DNA of 64,000 nucleotides from Apiospora phragmitis (lineage: Eukaryota > Ascomycota > Sordariomycetes > Amphisphaeriales > Apiosporaceae). Location: contig JAQQWL010000002.1 of the NCBI GenBank assembly GCA_038363925.1, positions 434,001 through 498,000 of the forward strand, read 5' to 3'. The position numbers were made by a program, and so were the translations under genes. Under the pieces are notes generated by a model. It did not search any database, had not been told where the DNA came from, and saw only the letters and a program-made list of their open reading frames with translations. Shown piece by piece: positions 58,901 through 64,000 of this stretch. How positions within the stretch are numbered: the first letter of the stretch is position 1; the number at the start of each line of letters is the position of its first letter.

Positions 58901-59632
58901 CCCAACGCTGGCTGATTGGGCATGCAAGGCCCTGTAAAAATAATGCAAAAATTACTTCATCCAAGCATGCACGTTAGTCAGTAAGCAGCAAGCAGCATAG
59001 CACACACCCAAACAGACACAGCAACAGCGCATCACAGGATTTTTCCCGTTTGTCTCCCTCCCCCTTTCCCGATCGAATGTTTATTTACTACCACCTTAGT
59101 ACTAGGCTTCTGTCAAGTCAAGTCAATAATGAATAATAGGTCTCCGTATTATTACTCGGGGATTACCAGATATTTTCAATAATCGGTGCATGCATACTGC
59201 GCCGGGGATGTTTGTATGACATCTTGCATCGCTTCCAGTTATATAAGTCCAGTAGCATTCGCCGCCCCCCTCCGACCAGAAGCACTCATGTCTCGTCAAA
59301 GTACTTACATACTTGGACCCCCATAACCCATGCTACTCGTAATAATAGGTTCGTGCTTGTTGTACATTCTGTATTTAAGACCTGGAAACATCCCTCGATC
59401 TTAACCTGGTAAAAATCTTTTAAACCATTGTCCACATCTAATACTTCACTGTGTTTATATATCACACCCCACCACCCACCAAATTCAACGCTACTACGCT
59501 TGGGCAACTAACAAAGTCATCCCAACCGAACCTCAGACCAGCACATATATACACATAGGGCTGAGAAGGAGCAACAAGGGCGGAAATATCAAGAGAGAGA
59601 AAGGACAAAAGTAGCAACCACAACACAAGAAG
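52945..59632. other. 6.7-kb interval without a supported gene
   Basis: Ordinary composition, not RIP-like. Many short open frames exist on both strands, none with motif, splice logic or length support. Simple repeats seen: four CTCAG units near 54,177-54,197 and a (TC)n tract at about 55,762-55,787 followed by CGCTCGCTC. Pyrimidine-rich tracts and CAAT-like elements are frequent towards 59,600, as in long regulatory upstream regions of fungal genes. Non-coding transcripts cannot be judged from sequence. Confidence 0.4.
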
Positions 59633-60456
59633 ATGCCGCGCTTCTCCAGCAGATCATCGTCGGTTTCGGCCTCCGACGACGACATCGACGCTATCACGCC
59701 GTGTCCGTTACCCGCCCCCACCACTACCGAGACATCGACATCAAAAACACCAGTCTGCCCCTCCTCCTCCTCTTCCTCCTCATACTCTACCACCAGTAGT
59801 CGCAACCTTTCAGAAGATGCACCGAGGCATAGCAGACGGAGCAGTAGCGGCAGCCACAGCAGCGGCAGCCACCGGAGGATGCTCGCAGCCGCATTGGGTC
59901 TGCACCGCAGCAACAGGTCGCCGTCGCCCACCACCATCACCTCATCGCTGAGCGAGGCGAACTCGGAGGAGGCCCTGGACACCTTCGCGAGCCGGCGCCG
60001 CCACTCCCGTCCGCGCGCTCGAGCAGGGCGCGGGCGGTGATCCGGAACGCCTTTGGAGACGCATGCTGGAGCTGCAGCAGACCTACGGGTGTTATAACTC
60101 GGCGCGGATGAGCGCCGCGCTCGAGTCGGGCGATGCCAGTTTACGACGTGAGTTTTTTTTCTTTCTTTTTTCCCTTCTTCTCTCTCTCCCCACACATACA
60201 TACCATTCTCTATATTCCCGGCATGTTGGGACGTGTGGTGTGCGTGCGTGCATGCATGCATATACGCCTGTCTGTCTGTCTTCAATTCTACGATCTGGTT
60301 GGCTGACCCAAACGAACGGGAACAACAGCGTCGAGAGCCTGCCTGAATCTCCTGAACGAACACATGGTGCTCCTCCCCGATGACACGGACTACGCTCTCA
60401 GGGATAGCAACACCACAACCACAGCAACTTCTGCCGGGCACCCGAGGAATCACTAA
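59633..60456 (+). CDS. Small basic Ser-rich protein with conserved C-terminus; apparent frameshift
   Basis: Exons inferred: 59,633-60,147 and 60,329-60,456 (GTGAGT donor, CAG acceptor, 181-bp intron). The N-terminal part is Ser/Arg-rich and disordered (MPRFSSRSSSVSASDDDIDA, then MLAAALGLHRSN, SEEALDTFAS). The C-terminal part reads ALEQGAGGDPERLWRRMLEL, YNSARMSAALESGDASL across the intron to RACLNLLNEHMVLLPDDTDY. The first part is in one frame to about 60,000 and the second in another from about 60,000 onward, and exon length is one base off a multiple of three. So a one-base indel, or an assembly error, lies at about 59,990-60,030 in GC-rich DNA. Without it the protein would be about 213 residues. 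Resembles a short fungal hypothetical family (recalled); function unknown, no membrane or catalytic motif. Confidence 0.65.
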
Positions 60457-61710
60457 GGGAAAAGAAAAACCGGTATCTCAGCCACGTTTCGGGGGCTGAG
60501 TGATGGACCTTGGCAGGTGTTAATTAATTTGGGCAGCGGGCGAGCGATCTTACTACGAGATTGATTACTTGGATACTAGATTTGTGTTTCCTTGTTTATT
60601 TGCTTAATTTTGCTTTGGGGTGAGGCATTTTCAATTCTCACTCTATCTTGGGCGGATGGTATTAAGGAGCAAACACAGCCAGCCGCAAACTGGGTTTTAC
60701 CACGGGCATTGGTTTGTTGAATCTCGTATCGCATGGAGTTTATTGGGCATGAAAACATTGGGCGGCGGGCGATAAGATTGATCGGACGACGAACTTAAGG
60801 AAGGCGATGATACCCCCTTAGCACGCTGCACCAGTGGTTAGTAGTCGACCACTTTTTGAATTCAAGAAGCTTGCTTTTTCAGTTCTTGTTGTTGTTATTG
60901 TTTTAGGTGACTGTCTACTGCGCTAGGGCTGCTGCTGCCCGAGTCAGCGCCCTGAATGGGCTTGCTCGATACGCAAATGTGGCGCACCCAGCATGTCCGA
61001 TTCCTTGGCAAAACATGTTTGCGAGTGTAACTGAGTATGTGTGTAGCCGTCAACGAATCTTGCTAACGCTCATCTCATTGCATGGTCAGAACTTGATCTC
61101 ACATAGCACAATCTTGCCCGGACCAAGATTTGCTGCAAGGATTGCCCAGCAAGCAAAAGGCTGTTGGCCGACGACGATTTAGCGCTTGCCTAGGCTCGAT
61201 AGGGCGCTGGCTGCTGTAGTGCCAAGGTCCAAAGCTGGGCTTCCAGGAGTTTGCTGACGTTGATTGCCAGAACGACTGGCTTCCGATATGTCGACCCGAC
61301 TGCAGCTTCGCCGGTACATTCCGACTTTGTCAGTCTGTTCACTTTTTTTTTCTGTGTCTTCTTCTTCTGTGGGTGGCATGAGCGGTGAATTATTTGCGGC
61401 CCAGCCCCTCTGTGATGAAGGGACGAAAGACCCAGTACGGCGCTACTTTGACAGGTTGTTGTTATTGGCCCCCAATTATTGAAAGTATAGGTATGTATAC
61501 TGTTGACGATGATACATGTTAACATCGGTTAAAAACGGACAGACAGACGGGGACGTACCGGGTCCGACCCATTACACCAACTGCATGTACTTAGTATACT
61601 GTTAAATTCAAGCCCTAACTTTCTTGTGGAGCCGGCCTCATTCTCTATCAGCCAAACAACAGCCCGCCCTACAGGTAATAGCAGCCAGGGGGCCGGGCAA
61701 CGAATGGGTT
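60457..61710. other. Intergenic region, no gene seen
   Basis: Ordinary composition between the 3' ends of two convergent genes. Short open frames (for example 60,907-61,182) are without support. Confidence 0.45.
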
Positions 61711-63208
61711 CTACTCATCGTCACTGGCCAGACACCGCAGCGCATTCTCCAGCACCTTGACGCACTGCTGCCGGTACCGCACCGCGAGCCGCTGGTTCGC
61801 ATTGAGCCCCTCGGCCTCGGCGTCGGGCTCCTCGACCTCCTCGAGCACGTCGAGGTCCTGCGCCAGCTTGGACCCGAGCGCCTGCACGATGCGCTCCTTC
61901 ACCGGCGGCGCGATGCGGCCCGCCATGATATCGTCCATGGTCGCGCTGTCCTCAAAATCGGTTTCGCCGCCGCGGTGGCGGCGGCGCGGGTAATGGCCTC
62001 GTACAGGCTCGTCACCAGCGAGTCCTGGATGTGGGCGAACTGCGTCGCCACGTCGTCACCCGAAATCAGCCGCTTGGACCGGCCCACGACCGAGGTGGGG
62101 TCCGTCATGGGCCGCAGCGAGACGAGGTGCGTGCCCGCGAGGTCGTCGTCGTCAGTCGCGCGGGTCCGCACGTGGACGTAGTCGTTATGGAGATACTCCT
62201 CTTCCGGCAGGATGAAGCCGTAGCCCAGAAGCAGTTCGGCGTTCGTTTTCATGCCATAGTTCTAGTAGAAAGAAAGCCTCTCATGTAAGTAAATAATTGC
62301 GTTCTTGTTTTGTGGGGTGAATGTGTATGTGTGTGTGTGCCTGCATCGGCAGGAGGCAGGCTAGGCAGTGACTAAGTGATGGGTAGAGAGAGAAAGAAAC
62401 CTACATTGTACACTTGACTACCGGACTCGCAAGCCTGCCCAGATACTAGCCTGCACAGAAGCGTCTCGCTGTCCGTCCTCCACGCCGTCCTGGCCACCGG
62501 CGAGTGATTCCCCACATCGTAGAGCGGCAACAAGACAGAAAAGTCGTCGATCTCGCACGGCAGCGCCAGCGCGTCCGCATCCGGGATGACGAGGGACGGG
62601 CGGAAGCTGCGGCTTGTGAAGATGGCGTAGGCCCAGAGGTACAGTGGCCGCGTGTAGGCGGCCGCATCCGATGAGGGGAGCAGCTTTATCGCTTGCTTGT
62701 ACTCCTTCTTTAGAGTCGACTTGATCTCCTGCACGGCGACGTAGGCGTTGGTCCCCACCAGGAACTCGAGGTCGTCGGCCGGCCAGAGCGCCGGCAGCAT
62801 CCCCGCCACGTGCTCGGGCTGCGGCAGGGTGCGGAGGTAGGGCCACCAGGCCGACGCGGGCCCGCGGAGGTCTTCCCGCATCAGCACGAAGCGGCCGACG
62901 ACGTGCGGCAGGACCTCGCGCAGGAACGCGGCGGGGAACCAATCGTTGTCGTCGGTTTTCCCAGAGATGCTCTTGTGCTGGACGGCGGGGAAGTCCGGGT
63001 GGCCGCAGATGGCGTTGAGGTACGACAGGCTCCGGGCGATGGGCAGGGTCACGACCGTCTCGCCGAGGCGGACGGCGCCGCCGTCCTTGACGCGGAAGGA
63101 GCCCTTGGTCACGGCGTCTTGGTACACTTCCACCGACGGGTGCAGGCTGCCGCCGGCCTCTTCGACCCAGTGGATGAGGGCGGCGTACCGCTCATTGGGC
63201 GTGGTCAT
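61711..63208 (-). CDS. SET-domain lysine methyltransferase (SETD6/Rubisco-LSMT-like); apparent frameshift
   Basis: Predicted S-adenosylmethionine-dependent protein-lysine methyltransferase of the split-SET type. Exon 1 is 63,208-62,405 (ATG, 268 codons) and exon 2 is 62,261-61,711, with a 143-bp intron (GTAGGT..CTACTAG). Exon 1 has the N-terminal SET strand region (GSFRVKDGGAVRLGETVVTL), the iSET helices, and the SET core PLYDVGNHSPVA with the NHS-type motif. The intron falls inside the next core motif, which reads GSQVYN in exon 1 and NYGMKTNAELLLGYGF in exon 2. The C-terminal substrate-binding helices follow (VKERIVQALGSKLAQDLDVL). In exon 2 the frame changes at about 61,975-61,990 in a GCC/GGC-rich run: total exon length is 1,355, one base short of a multiple of three. 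The alternative frame then gives GGETDFEDSATMDDIMAG, as expected. Either a real one-base deletion or an assembly error; the rest is well conserved. Confidence 0.8.
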
Positions 63209-63884
63209 GGTTCGTTCCTACTGCTTGCTTCCGTAGAAGAGATGGAAGCTGTCGACGTTTTTTTTCCACGGCCCGGCCGTTTCTTGGTGGGGTTCCACCG
63301 GACGTGAACAACTATAAATTTCAGATCCTCTGGAAATAGATTGCGAAGCTTCCGTTGCAGCTCGAGATGGTTCTGGCAAAATTAAGTGTGCTCTTTAAAT
63401 AGAAGATGAACCAATCCAAATTTCCAAGGCCTGTTCACGTCGATGTATGTTGCTCTGCTGGTGTGGTGTATGTTTGCGGCCGGCATAAATGCGGACTCTC
63501 AAGAATCAAAATTTAGTGAGTGACGTGACCCCGCTGTCCGACGTCAAACAGCACCAACATTCGACTCATTTTGCACGCCCGTTGGTGGTCAAATGCTTTG
63601 GAATACCGACCATTTCACAGTAGAAACATACCAAACGTACAAGATTTCAAAGCAGTATGATTCTTCACCTAAGTACTTATGTAGGTTCTTGCCTCTATTG
63701 GATCTTCTTTGGCACGCACGCTTGGAGCCCTGCGTCATACCGAAGGTGTCAACGCATGCGCCCGCTTATTTGCTGTGGATAATCCCGCGTTCACCCGTGG
63801 TTTACTTACAACATGTCAGTCCAGCACCTGAGCTATAGAAGCATACTTCTCCCTCTCAGCGTAAGTATGTATGCAAGCATCTCA
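63209..63884. other. Intergenic region, no gene seen
   Basis: It holds the upstream region of the minus-strand SET gene and the 3' flank of the hydrolase gene. No promoter element was identified with certainty. Confidence 0.4.
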
Positions 63885-64000
63885 TCACGTCTCGAAATGG
63901 CCCCGGATCCTGGCGATGACCTCCTCGTTCTTCTCGAGATGCACGCTGTGGTTCGCATTCTCGACCACCATGAGCGCCGCGCCAGGTATCCTGGAAGCAA
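63885..64000 (-). CDS. Alpha/beta hydrolase, C-terminal end (partial)
   Basis: The minus strand from the window edge reads IPGAALMVVENANHSVHLEK then NEEVIARIRGHFET and TGA at 63,887-63,885. ANHSVHLE..E.V is the catalytic-His region at the C-terminus of alpha/beta-hydrolase-fold enzymes. Only the last 38 codons are inside the window, so substrate and full structure cannot be given. Confidence 0.7.
   Translation of the reverse strand, partial: ASRIPGAALMVVENANHSVHLEKNEEVIARIRGHFET

Noticed and set aside
59533..60453. 306-codon minus-strand open frame
   Set aside because: Antisense to the Ser-rich gene at 59,633. It consists of low-complexity translations without recognisable motifs.
60838..60870. 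tRNA-like AGTGGTTAG segment
   Set aside because: It forms only a short simple hairpin (AGTGGT..ACCACT) without other tRNA arms.
1..64000. CRISPR array or prokaryotic defence system
   Set aside because: No short repeat-spacer pattern is present. Introns, RIP signature and retrotransposons show fungal nuclear DNA. The regular 126- and 135-bp repeats are WD40 and TPR coding units.

Overview
The window looks like a chromosome segment of a filamentous ascomycete (Pezizomycotina). Supporting this are short GT-AG introns, a Baeyer-Villiger monooxygenase, a GH55-LysM protein relic, fungal STAND/NLR-type relics and, above all, two long AT-rich blocks full of retrotransposons mutated in the manner of repeat-induced point mutation (RIP). 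In these blocks CA/TG dinucleotides are almost gone while CG is kept, and former Gln and Trp codons are now TAA/TAG. Species cannot be named from the sequence alone.

Layout. 1-3,245: intergenic DNA, then an intact two-intron Baeyer-Villiger monooxygenase gene. 3,420-3,936: relic of a second, YUC-like flavin monooxygenase on the minus strand, cut off by the AT-rich block. 4,010-34,690: first AT-rich block. Its core is a Russian-doll nest: a Ty1/copia element (5,106-27,396) contains a truncated pogo/Fot1 DNA transposon and a Ty3/gypsy element (9,870-25,367), and the gypsy element contains a second gypsy copy in opposite orientation (15,276-22,965). Perfect 5-bp target duplications flank both gypsy elements. 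To the right lie a TPR-repeat relic (28.4-29.15 kb) and two nested pogo-like transposons (30,497-34,606), each hit by a solo copia LTR.

34.6-40.05 kb: a graveyard of genes, with a Helo-like STAND N-terminal relic, a hypothetical gene with one nonsense codon and a WD40/NWD STAND relic. 40-47.2 kb: second AT-rich block, with gypsy-type LTR sequence, tRNA-like repeats, an internally deleted copia element with matching target duplications, and solo LTRs. 47.25-50.7 kb: GH55-LysM and aminoglycoside-phosphotransferase-like pseudogenes. 51,268-52,944: intact membrane-anchored glycosyltransferase-like gene. About 53.0-59.6 kb: long interval with no supported gene. 59,633-60,456: small basic, serine-rich protein gene with an apparent frameshift. 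61,711-63,208: SET-domain methyltransferase gene, also with an apparent one-base frameshift. 63,885-64,000: C-terminal end of an alpha/beta hydrolase gene running off the window.

The intact genes do not form an evident pathway. The strongest themes are transposon nesting under RIP, a cluster of decayed fungal NLR (STAND) parts on one strand, and single-copy genes beside the AT-rich blocks that have lost function through nonsense codons. An antisense coiled-coil frame kept in the 3' part of both gypsy copies is the least expected item.
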